DNA of 64,000 nt from Planococcus halocryophilus. Its GTDB lineage: Bacteria > Bacillota > Bacilli > Bacillales_A > Planococcaceae. The notes below the pieces were generated by a model that was given only the letters and a program-made list of their open reading frames with translations, was not told the DNA's origin and made no database searches. Positions 8,299 through 15,526 of this stretch are shown piece by piece (within the stretch, counting starts at the first letter, position 1; every line of letters starts with the position of its first letter). The stretch covers positions 62,001-126,000 of the forward strand of contig NZ_JAKVTG010000007.1 in assembly GCF_022489025.1 (NCBI RefSeq), written 5' to 3'. The position numbers and the translations under genes were made by a program.

Positions 8299-9351
8299 AT
8301 GCTTGGAATTTCGGTTTATTTGGGAGACGAGTCGTTTCAACAGTTACAGCCTTATATTGAACGAGTGAGTAAGATTGGATTTACCTCTATTTTTACTTCG
8401 CTACATATCCCGGAGGACAATCCACTCTTCTATAAAGAACGATTGCAGCAATTAGGAAGCTGGGCGCAGCAATTCGATATGGAATTAATAGCAGATATTG
8501 CACCGCAATCTTTGGCTCATCTTGGCTTTGATTGGGACAATGCAGAAGGTTTGTTGGACTGGGGTGTGACAGGTTTACGAATTGATTATGGAGTTGATGA
8601 CAAAATAATTGCTGCATTGTCGCACAAGATGAAAATTGCATTAAACGCCAGCACATTAACAAAAGAGGGACTTGCTGCATTGGTGGAATCAGGGATGCAG
8701 AAAGAAACTGTAGAAATGTGGCATAATTTTTATCCGCGACCAGAAACCGGTTTAGATTCTATGGAGTTTGTAAAAACCAATCTTTGGTTGAAAAGCGAAG
8801 GCTTAACGGTAATGGCTTTTATCCCGGGAGATGGAATTTTCCGAGGCCCTTTGTACAAAGGGCTACCAACTTTAGAGGAACATCGAGGAATGTCTCCTTT
8901 TGCAGCTTATTTACATTTAAAAGGCAACGGGGCAGTAAATAAAGTGCTGGTTGGTGACATTACGCTCAGCGAGAAAAGCTTGCAACAATTTGAGATGTTT
9001 GGGCAAGGGATTATTTCACTGAGAGCAAAGAATTTCGTGCAGGTGGACGAGATGCCAGTTCAAACCAATCGTTGGGATGCTGCTCGGGATTGCATTCGGT
9101 CGGTGGAATCCCGTCAATATGGCTTAATCGGCACTCATCTACTGAAACCCGAAAACACCATTTTTCGAATTAAAGGAAGTATCACGGTGGATAATGAACG
9201 TTATGGTCGATATCGAGGCGAGCTGCAAATTGTTAAAAGAGACTTGCCGGCTGATGATAAAGTGAATGTGATTGGAAAAGTGATAGAGGAAGATCTATCG
9301 TTACTGGCATCCATTAAAGGCGGCGTTAAATTTCAAATTGAATGGATTTGA
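8299..9351 (+). CDS. mupG: 6-phospho-N-acetylmuramidase (DUF871 family)
   Basis: A 350-residue DUF871 protein, equal in length to Staphylococcus aureus MupG (GH170). MupG hydrolyses intracellular MurNAc-6-phosphate-GlcNAc delivered by MurP. Seen in order: a TIM-barrel start ISVYLGDESFQQLQPYI, FTSIFTSLHIPED, the strand ELIADIAPQSL, the WHNFYPRPETGLD motif conserved in the family, and a C-terminal cyclophilin-like domain (about 240-350; TNRWDAARDCIRSVESR). Start ATG at 8299 follows GAGGAGG. Its presence beside murP argues that the disaccharide is a transported substrate. Terminator at 9371. Confidence 0.9.
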   Translation: MLGISVYLGDESFQQLQPYIERVSKIGFTSIFTSLHIPEDNPLFYKERLQQLGSWAQQFDMELIADIAPQSLAHLGFDWDNAEGLLDWGVTGLRIDYGVDDKIIAALSHKMKIALNASTLTKEGLAALVESGMQKETVEMWHNFYPRPETGLDSMEFVKTNLWLKSEGLTVMAFIPGDGIFRGPLYKGLPTLEEHRGMSPFAAYLHLKGNGAVNKVLVGDITLSEKSLQQFEMFGQGIISLRAKNFVQVDEMPVQTNRWDAARDCIRSVESRQYGLIGTHLLKPENTIFRIKGSITVDNERYGRYRGELQIVKRDLPADDKVNVIGKVIEEDLSLLASIKGGVKFQIEWI

Positions 9352-9370
9352 AGAAGAAATTAGCTATTCA

Positions 9371-9415
9371 AACTGTAGAGTAACTCGAAGTAGTCGAGTT
9401 AGCTGCAGTTTTTTT
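9371..9415 (+). terminator. Intrinsic terminator after mupG
   Basis: A long hairpin with inner stem TAACTCGA / TCGAGTTA and outer AACTG / CAGTT pairs is followed by seven T residues, 20 bases after the mupG stop. Confidence 0.85.
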
Positions 9416-9449
9416 GTGGGGAATTTTGCTGAGTAGTGAGTGGGAGATG

Positions 9450-9600
9450 GATATGCGCGTTTGGCGTGGAATATGCGCGATGCGAGGGTGGATACGCGCG
9501 TTCCGGTGAGAATACGCACGATTGAGCGGAGCTTATGCGCGGTCCAGAAGAAATACGCGCGGAGGCGGAAATTACCCACGATGCTGAGAAAATATGTACT
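9450..9600 (+). repeat. Array B1: TAYGCRCG units at about 20 bp spacing
   Basis: Units of TA(T/C)GC(G/A)CG start at 9452, 9472, 9493, 9513, 9534, 9554 and, degenerate, 9573 and 9593 (steps 20, 21, 20, 21, 20, 19, 20). The first seven steps and most of the bases between are the same as in array B2 at 15054, so the two are paralogous copies of about 150 bp. The stretch lies in the 507-base gap between mupG and amiE; the rest of the gap holds the terminator before it and the amiE regulatory region after it. Short frames through it are repeat artefacts. Confidence 0.85.
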
Positions 9601-9658
9601 CTTTCTTTTGGAGACAAGAGATATAGAGAACATCTAATCACAAAGTGTTTGATTGCAA

Positions 9659-9674
9659 TGAAATTAAATTTCTT
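9659..9674. promoter_or_regulatory. Candidate MurR operator upstream of amiE
   Basis: GAAATTAAATTTC (9660-9672) is a perfect palindrome about an A. It shares ATTAAATTTCTT exactly with the murQ promoter spacer and resembles the near-palindrome at 5851. A second inverted repeat, TTACT(9683)/AGTAA(9696), follows. These suggest that amiE-nagZ-namZ belong to the MurR regulon; binding is inferred. Confidence 0.5.
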
Positions 9675-9725
9675 TAAAATCGTTACTTTTTAATCAGTAA
9701 AATTTCATTCAAGTAAGTAATTGTA

Positions 9726-9776
9726 AATGGAGTTATAAATATAATATTCGGAATATATTGTAAATACAGCTCCATT
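9726..9776 (+). promoter_or_regulatory. Imperfect 51-base inverted repeat upstream of amiE
   Basis: AATGGAG (9726) pairs with CTCCATT (9770-9776). The inner bases pair imperfectly and the centre is ATATTCGGAATAT. It lies 80-130 bases before the amiE start, so it is either a leader hairpin in the mRNA or a large operator. There is no T tract, so a terminator is unlikely. Confidence 0.4.
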
Positions 9777-9858
9777 GTTGGATAGGAACTTGGTAAAGCT
9801 TTCGGTACCCTTAAAGAATAAAGGCTGTGCATCATAAAAATGAATTTGGAGGGATAGC

Positions 9859-11493
9859 ATGAAAAAAGGGTTAAGTCTCAAAGCAACAGTAGCAATTGTA
9901 GCAATTGTACTAGTACTACCTTTAAGTCATCCAACATCTACGGCAGCTACTTCAGTTAAGCAATGGGATTCACCAACCCCATTATCTTCAGTACTACATA
10001 AAGGATCTGCACAAAGTTCAGGACTAATCAAAGAACCGTTAGAGCAAATTGATGGACTGATGAATACAGCGGTAGAAAATGGTACGGCACCGGGCATCGT
10101 TACTTTTGCCACCAAAAGTGGACATATTGTTAAACACGACGCTTATGGCTATGCCGCTCTGTATAAAGATGACAAGCGAACAGAAATGGAAAACCCTGTC
10201 GCCATGACAAAAGAGACGATATTTGATATTGCGTCAATTAGCAAAATCTTTACAACTACAGCCGCAATGATTTTGTACGAAGATGGTTTTTTCCAGCTAG
10301 ATGATCCAGTCAGCATGCATTTGACAGCGTTTGCAGAGAATGGCAAAGAAGACGTAACGATTCGACAGTTGATGACACATACTTCTGGATTTACTTCATG
10401 GGTGCCAATCTATCAGCAGCAAGGAGTACGCGAAGAACGAATTGACTATGTATTGAATTATCCTCTTAGCAATTCACCCGGAACTACGTATAAATACAGT
10501 GACCTTAATTTAATTACGTTAGGGGCGTTGGTTGAAAAGTTTTCAGGTATGCGTCTGGATGAATTTATTAGCAAAGAACTAACAGGTCCACTGGGTATGA
10601 AAGATACGATGTACAACCCACCGGCTTCACTAAAACATCGAATTGCGGCAACGGAATATCAGCCGGCCATTGGTCGAGGAATGGTGTGGGGGGAAGTTCA
10701 TGATGAAAATGCATGGTCACTTGATGGCGTTGCGGGTCATGCCGGCGTGTTTTCCACGGCGCTAGACTTAGGCAAGCTGGCACATATGTTTTTGAATGAC
10801 GGCAAATACGCAGGACAACAAATTTTGAAAAAAGAAACAGTCCGCATGCTAGAAACCAATCAAATTCCCGAATTTTCCGGATCTGACCACGGATTGGGTT
10901 GGGAATTAAACCAAGGCTGGTATATGGATGCATTATCCGATTCGACTTCATTTGGTCACACTGGTTATACCGGGACAAGCATTGTTATAAATCGTGCCAA
11001 TCACACAACGGCTATTTTGTTAACAAATCGCGTGCACCCTACAAGAGCGACCGTATCAACGAATTTCATTCGTCGGGACTTCGCACGGAAAGTTGCCGCC
11101 GCCATTGCCATTCCTATAAAAAATCAAGAAAAAGCGTGGTTTGCAGGATATGGAGACACGCAAAATCGTCAAATGACGATTGCTGTAGAAGGGGCGTCTT
11201 CACTTCATTTTGAAGCATGGCATCGCATTGAACAAAATTCGGATTACGGCTATGTCGAAACATCAGCCGATGGTGAAAACTGGAGCGAACCGTTGCTTCA
11301 ATTAACAGGGAATAGCGAACACTGGACAAATTATCAATTGAACTTGCCTGAAGAAACGCAGTTTGTTCGTTTTCGTTACGTCACGGATAATTCGGTTAAT
11401 GGCCGCGGATTATACGTGAGAAATTTGGCTGCCGACAATGAAAAACTAGAACCTATGAAGAGTCACAATGAGTGGATCTTGCGCAAGTACTAA
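9859..11493 (+). CDS. amiE: Secreted serine hydrolase, probable MurNAc-L-Ala amidase AmiE, with C-terminal extension
   Basis: A beta-lactamase/penicillin-binding-fold hydrolase of 544 residues with a Sec signal peptide (residues 1-30). Catalytic motifs are S126-I-S-K129, a YSD triad (YKYSDLN) and HTGYTG in place of KTG. In the order amiE-nagZ-namZ, as in Bacillus subtilis, this enzyme removes stem peptides from MurNAc in wall fragments. The catalytic part ends near residue 425; residues about 435-540 (WFAGYGDTQNRQM onwards, rich in aromatic strands) look like an extra beta-sandwich domain absent from the 441-residue Bacillus enzyme, possibly for wall binding. RBS GGAGGG. Amidase activity is inferred from context. 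Confidence 0.82.
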   Translation: MKKGLSLKATVAIVAIVLVLPLSHPTSTAATSVKQWDSPTPLSSVLHKGSAQSSGLIKEPLEQIDGLMNTAVENGTAPGIVTFATKSGHIVKHDAYGYAALYKDDKRTEMENPVAMTKETIFDIASISKIFTTTAAMILYEDGFFQLDDPVSMHLTAFAENGKEDVTIRQLMTHTSGFTSWVPIYQQQGVREERIDYVLNYPLSNSPGTTYKYSDLNLITLGALVEKFSGMRLDEFISKELTGPLGMKDTMYNPPASLKHRIAATEYQPAIGRGMVWGEVHDENAWSLDGVAGHAGVFSTALDLGKLAHMFLNDGKYAGQQILKKETVRMLETNQIPEFSGSDHGLGWELNQGWYMDALSDSTSFGHTGYTGTSIVINRANHTTAILLTNRVHPTRATVSTNFIRRDFARKVAAAIAIPIKNQEKAWFAGYGDTQNRQMTIAVEGASSLHFEAWHRIEQNSDYGYVETSADGENWSEPLLQLTGNSEHWTNYQLNLPEETQFVRFRYVTDNSVNGRGLYVRNLAADNEKLEPMKSHNEWILRKY

Positions 11494-11508
11494 TTAGGAG
11501 GCTGGAAA

Positions 11509-13614
11509 ATGAACAACGTGAAAAAAATGTTATTATTGCCGATGTTAATCACCACATTGATCGTTTCTTCATTGTATGCAGGAGCAGATAAAGCAGCAGC
11601 AGAAAGTTTCGTTACAGATTTAGTCATTCTTCAAAACGTTCCTGAAGTTGAAGTGGGCACGGTTAACGATAGCCTTCAGCTTAAAGCATTGCATCTTGCG
11701 GATAAAGGACATTATCAGCTCACCACAACTAATCTAAACTGGCACTCTTCAAACAAAACTGTAGCGACAGTCGATTCAACTGGACTTGTTTCGGTAGCGG
11801 GCAAACCAGGAAAGACCGTTGTTCACGTTACTGATGGAAAGTACGCAGATAAAATTGCCATCCATGTAAAGCCGGATGCGAAAACTAAAGGAGAAAAAGG
11901 CAAACCAGCGCTTATCGTTTCTGTAATCAAAGAAAGTGGAGATCGCTACCAATTAATCGATCACGCAATCGAACAAATGACCATGGAAGAAAAAGTTGGC
12001 CAAATGTTAATGCCTGATTTCAGAAAATGGAATGGACAGAATGTCACTACTTTGTTGCCTGAAATCGAACAATTGGTGAAAAAATATCATCTAGGCGGCG
12101 TTATTTTATTCCGTGAAAACGTAGTAACTACGGAACAAACCACTAAATTGGTCAATGATTACCAACAGGCGGCTGAAAAGCATAACTTGTTAATGACGAT
12201 TGACCAAGAAGGTGGAATTGTCACTCGTTTGCAGTCCGGTACCGACATGCCTGGCAATATGGCACTTGGTGCTACGCGTTCAACAGAGGTTACTCAAAAT
12301 GTAGGACGAGCAATTGGAGAAGAATTATCAGCACTTGGCATCAATATGAACTTTGCTCCTTCATTTGATATTAATAACAATCCAGATAATCCCGTTATAG
12401 GCGTTCGTTCTTTCGGGGAAAAGCCAGAACTTGTTGCTGAGCTAGGAGTTGCTTATACAAAAGGGCTGCAACAAACAGGAACAGCTGCGACTGCCAAGCA
12501 TTTTCCAGGGCATGGAGATACAGCGGTAGATTCACATCTTGGTTTGCCGTCTGTACCTTACGATTTGGAACGGTTGAAAGCTGTCGAATTGTACCCTTTC
12601 CAAAAAGCCATGGAAGCTAATATTGATGCCATCATGACCGCTCATGTAACATTCCCAAAAATTGACGATACTAAAGTCATTTCACAAAAAGATGGCACAG
12701 AAATCAATTTGCCAGCGACGCTTTCTTATAAAGTTTTGACAGAGTTAATGCGAGAAGATATGGGCTATGAAGGCGTTATTTTTACCGATGCACTTAATAT
12801 GCAAGCGATTGCTGATCATTTTGGTCCAGTAGATGCGGTAATTCGTGCAGTAAACGCTGGAACTGATATTGTCCTAATGCCAGTTGGACTCGAGCAAGTG
12901 GCAACAGGTCTTTATGAAGCAGTTCGTTCAGGTGAAGTAACAGAAGAACGTATTGACGCATCTGCTAAACGCATTCTAAGTTTAAAAATGAAACGGAGTA
13001 TTTTGAAAGAAGAATTACCCGTTTCATTAGAGGAGAAAACAGCAAATGCATTACAAGTAGTTGGCTCTGAAGAACATAAAAAAGTAGAAAAAGAAGCTGC
13101 TGAAAAATCCATTACTTTAGTAAAAAATGAAAGTGTACTGCCTTTATCACCAACTGCTGAAGAGTTACTAGTAGTAGTTGGTAATTCTTCTTCAACAGAA
13201 TTATATGAAGAAATAAAATTAAAACACGATCGAACGGTTTGGATCGAATCCACAAAACCCTTAACAGAAAATCAGTTAGAAACGATTAATATAGCAAAAG
13301 CCGTAATTGTTGGAACTTCCACATCATCACTATCGCAACGTTCACCAGACAGCGATCAAATGAAATTAGTCAATCAAGTAATCGCTGAATCACAAGTACC
13401 CGTAGTTGGGGTAGCCATCCGAAATCCTTACGACATTATGGCATACCCTGAAATTGATGCCTATTTGACGCAATATAGTTTCCGTACGGCAAGCTATAAG
13501 GCAATGGCCGCGGCAATAATGGGTGAGTTAAACCCTACAGGTAAACTGCCGGTCACGATTCCAAATCTAACTGGAGAAATACTTTATGAGTATGGACATG
13601 GAGTAAATTATTAA
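11509..13614 (+). CDS. nagZ: Secreted exo-beta-N-acetylglucosaminidase NagZ (GH3)
   Basis: A 701-residue GH3 enzyme that removes non-reducing GlcNAc from muropeptides. It has a signal peptide (about 1-32), a short Ig-like/Big2-type domain (about 40-125; WHSSNKTVATVDSTGLVSV), then the GH3 barrel. The barrel carries the NagZ-specific loop K330-H-F-P-G-H-G-D337, containing the His of the Asp-His dyad, and the nucleophile D427 in FTDALNMQ. A C-terminal alpha/beta domain follows (about 530-701), as in Bacillus NagZ. Extracellular location, unlike the cytoplasmic NagZ of Gram-negatives. Sits 15 bases after amiE with RBS AGGAGG. Assignment secure. Confidence 0.94.
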   Translation: MNNVKKMLLLPMLITTLIVSSLYAGADKAAAESFVTDLVILQNVPEVEVGTVNDSLQLKALHLADKGHYQLTTTNLNWHSSNKTVATVDSTGLVSVAGKPGKTVVHVTDGKYADKIAIHVKPDAKTKGEKGKPALIVSVIKESGDRYQLIDHAIEQMTMEEKVGQMLMPDFRKWNGQNVTTLLPEIEQLVKKYHLGGVILFRENVVTTEQTTKLVNDYQQAAEKHNLLMTIDQEGGIVTRLQSGTDMPGNMALGATRSTEVTQNVGRAIGEELSALGINMNFAPSFDINNNPDNPVIGVRSFGEKPELVAELGVAYTKGLQQTGTAATAKHFPGHGDTAVDSHLGLPSVPYDLERLKAVELYPFQKAMEANIDAIMTAHVTFPKIDDTKVISQKDGTEINLPATLSYKVLTELMREDMGYEGVIFTDALNMQAIADHFGPVDAVIRAVNAGTDIVLMPVGLEQVATGLYEAVRSGEVTEERIDASAKRILSLKMKRSILKEELPVSLEEKTANALQVVGSEEHKKVEKEAAEKSITLVKNESVLPLSPTAEELLVVVGNSSSTELYEEIKLKHDRTVWIESTKPLTENQLETINIAKAVIVGTSTSSLSQRSPDSDQMKLVNQVIAESQVPVVGVAIRNPYDIMAYPEIDAYLTQYSFRTASYKAMAAAIMGELNPTGKLPVTIPNLTGEILYEYGHGVNY

Positions 13615-13632
13615 TCATAGGGGGGGAAAGTA

Positions 13633-14886
13633 ATGAAAAAGTGGATAGCATTATTGACAACAATTTTATTAGTATTAACTTCTTTATCCATTGCGTTTGC
13701 GGACCATGACAATGGCAATGGGAAATCAAAAGACAATCGGAAAGCTCATAAAGATATCAAACTTGGCGTCGAAGTATTACTAGAAGAACAAAAAGAATTG
13801 ATAAGCGGAAAAAATGTCGGGTTAATTACCAATCCGACAGGTGTTGATCAGGAACTAAACAGCATTGTCGATTTGTTAAACAACGATCCGGAAATTAATT
13901 TGACTGCATTATATGGACCAGAGCACGGTGTACGAGGAGATGCGCAGGCAGGGCAGTACGTTGATTATTATATTGATGAAGTAACCGGGTTACCTGTCTA
14001 TAGTCTTTATGGAAAAACTCGTAAGCCATCGCCTGAAATGCTCGAAGGCATAGAAGTGTTAATCTTTGATATTCAAGATGTGGGAGCGCGATTCTATACG
14101 TATATTTATACTATGGCTTTAGCGATGGAAGCAGCACAAGAGCAAGGCATTCCATTTATCGTACTAGATCGACCTAACCCGCTTGGCGGCACAAAAGTAG
14201 AAGGGCCAGTCTTAGACCCAGCGTATGCTTCGTTTGTTGGTCAATACGCCATCCCTCTTCGTCACGGAATGACCGTTGGAGAACTTGCAGAATTTTTTAA
14301 TGAAGAAATTGAAATTGGCGTAGACTTAACAGTTGTGAAAATGGAAGGATGGCAACGACAATCTTATTATGACGAAACGGGTCTGGAGTTCGTACCACCA
14401 TCACCTAATATGCCGACACTCGATACCGCTTTGGTGTATCCAGGAACGGCATTGATCGAAGGAACAAATGCCTCAGAAGGACGTGGCACCACAAAGCCTT
14501 TCGAATATATAGGCGCACCTTTCATAAATAGTACGGAACTTGCACAAGAACTAAATGCGTTGCAACTACCAGGAGTTAGTTTCCGCGCAACTTCTTTTAC
14601 GCCGGCGTTTTCTAAACATGTTGGAAAGTTATCGCATGGTGTCCAAGTTCATGTCACCGATCGAGAAGCTTATCTTCCAATAGAGACTGGACTGCACATA
14701 GTCAAAACTATTTATGATCTGTATCCAGATCAACTACAATTAACTTCATTCTTCAATAATTTGATAGGGAATGAATGGATCAGTAGCGGCATAAAAGAAG
14801 GAATGACCGTAGAAGAAATGAAAGAGCGTTGGCAAGGAGAGTTAAAAGAGTTTAAAAAAGTTAGAAGAAATTACTTATTGTATTAA
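13633..14886 (+). CDS. namZ: Secreted exo-beta-N-acetylmuramidase NamZ (DUF1343, YbbC)
   Basis: A 417-residue DUF1343 (GH171) protein. Bacillus NamZ/YbbC releases MurNAc from non-reducing ends of peptide-free glycan, complementing NagZ. A signal peptide covers about residues 1-24; conserved blocks are LITNPTGVD, YGPEHGVRG, FDIQDVGARFYTYIYT, VLDRPNPLGG and EGTNASEGRGTT. RBS GGGGGGAAAG. It closes the amiE-nagZ-namZ operon (19-base gap) and is followed by a terminator at 14892. MurNAc produced here would enter by MurP. Confidence 0.93.
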   Translation: MKKWIALLTTILLVLTSLSIAFADHDNGNGKSKDNRKAHKDIKLGVEVLLEEQKELISGKNVGLITNPTGVDQELNSIVDLLNNDPEINLTALYGPEHGVRGDAQAGQYVDYYIDEVTGLPVYSLYGKTRKPSPEMLEGIEVLIFDIQDVGARFYTYIYTMALAMEAAQEQGIPFIVLDRPNPLGGTKVEGPVLDPAYASFVGQYAIPLRHGMTVGELAEFFNEEIEIGVDLTVVKMEGWQRQSYYDETGLEFVPPSPNMPTLDTALVYPGTALIEGTNASEGRGTTKPFEYIGAPFINSTELAQELNALQLPGVSFRATSFTPAFSKHVGKLSHGVQVHVTDREAYLPIETGLHIVKTIYDLYPDQLQLTSFFNNLIGNEWISSGIKEGMTVEEMKERWQGELKEFKKVRRNYLLY

Positions 14887-14891
14887 ACATT

Positions 14892-14944
14892 AAAGAAGCA
14901 GCGCAAAGGAGAGTAGATGTCCTTCAACGTTCTGCTTCTTTTTT
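14892..14944 (+). terminator. Terminator after namZ
   Basis: A 10-bp stem AAAGAAGCAG / CTGCTTCTTT encloses a 30-base interior that includes a smaller pairing (AAGGA/TCCTT), and a T run follows. Confidence 0.75.
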
Positions 14945-15050
14945 GCTATTCGACGAGTAGTTCGTCAACAAGGAATAACTGAAAGCGAGTTATTGGCTGA
15001 AAAAATGATGAAATCCCCTGAATTTTTGTTGGGGATTTTAAGTAGAAGTT

Positions 15051-15285
15051 TGATATGCACGTTTGGCGTGGAATATGCGCGGTGCCGGGGAGGTTACGCG
15101 CGCTCCGGTGAGAATACGCACGGTTGAGCGGAGCTTATGCGCGGTCCAGAAGAAATACGCGCGGATGCGGAGGTTATGCACGTTCCAACGAGAATACGCA
15201 CGGTGCGTGAGAAAATACGCACGTTTCGCCGAAAATACGCACGCTCCCCCAAAAATACGCGCGGCCCAAGAAATCTACCCCAAAC
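15051..15285 (+). repeat. Array B2: eleven TAYGCRCG units at 19-21 bp spacing
   Basis: Unit starts are 15054, 15074, 15095, 15115, 15136, 15156, 15175, 15195, 15216, 15236 and 15256, with a degenerate one near 15276. The first part matches array B1 closely. The array runs into the hairpin at 15295, and array plus hairpin together mirror the arrangement at 21205-21702. It occupies most of the 640-base gap between namZ and the NagE-type gene; the remainder holds the namZ terminator and the nagE promoter region. Confidence 0.88.
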
Positions 15286-15294
15286 CCCAATTAC

Positions 15295-15328
15295 ACAAAA
15301 AAGCACGGCAGAAAAACCTGCCGTGCGC
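15295..15328 (-). terminator. Terminator-like hairpin at the edge of array B2, minus-strand orientation
   Basis: GCACGGCAG / CTGCCGTGC with a 6-base loop is preceded on the plus strand by ACAAAAAA, so on the minus strand the stem is followed by a T tract. No minus-strand gene reads into it. The same hairpin with flanks (about 44 bases, one difference) ends the nag operon at 21205. Confidence 0.7.
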
Positions 15329-15421
15329 TCAAAGCCAATCTTCAAGCACCCTCCAAAATTTGCTCGCTGCACGTGTCGATATGTAAAAAGGCCATAGATA
15401 TTGGAATTTGTAAGCATTCAT

Positions 15422-15437
15422 AAGAAAACGCTTACTT
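15422..15437. promoter_or_regulatory. Candidate cre site (CcpA) before nagE
   Basis: AAGAAAACGCTTACTT fits the catabolite-responsive element pattern (WTGNNARCGNWWWCAW) at the central AACG-TT-C core but lacks the outer TG/CA. It is located just upstream of the nagE promoter, where roadblock or activation by CcpA is plausible. Confidence 0.4.
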
Positions 15438-15459
15438 TATTTTAAAAAATTCTCAAATT

Positions 15460-15492
15460 GGTATAGACAACTATACCGATTGTGTTTATAGT
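15460..15492 (+). promoter_or_regulatory. nagE promoter with NagR (GntR) operator over the -35
   Basis: GGTATAGACAACTATACC (15460-15477) is an 18-bp palindrome of the NagR/YvoA type (Bacillus sites resemble TGGTATAGATCACTAG). Its core TAGACA (15464-15469), a 17-bp spacer and TATAGT (15487-15492) form a promoter, so the bound repressor would block the -35. The regulator is encoded three genes downstream. Confidence 0.75.
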
Positions 15493-15526
15493 GAAAATTA
15501 AGAATATATAAAAGGGGTGGAAATTT

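Noticed and set aside
9440-9840. Riboswitch before amiE
   Set aside because: The 51-base inverted repeat lacks a recognisable aptamer core and an expression platform with a T tract; kept only as an unnamed inverted repeat.
15063-15417. Basic proteins on both strands over array B2 and the hairpin
   Set aside because: Both strands are open because of the GC-rich repeat; similarity to frames at 21.1-21.5 kb is DNA-level duplication.
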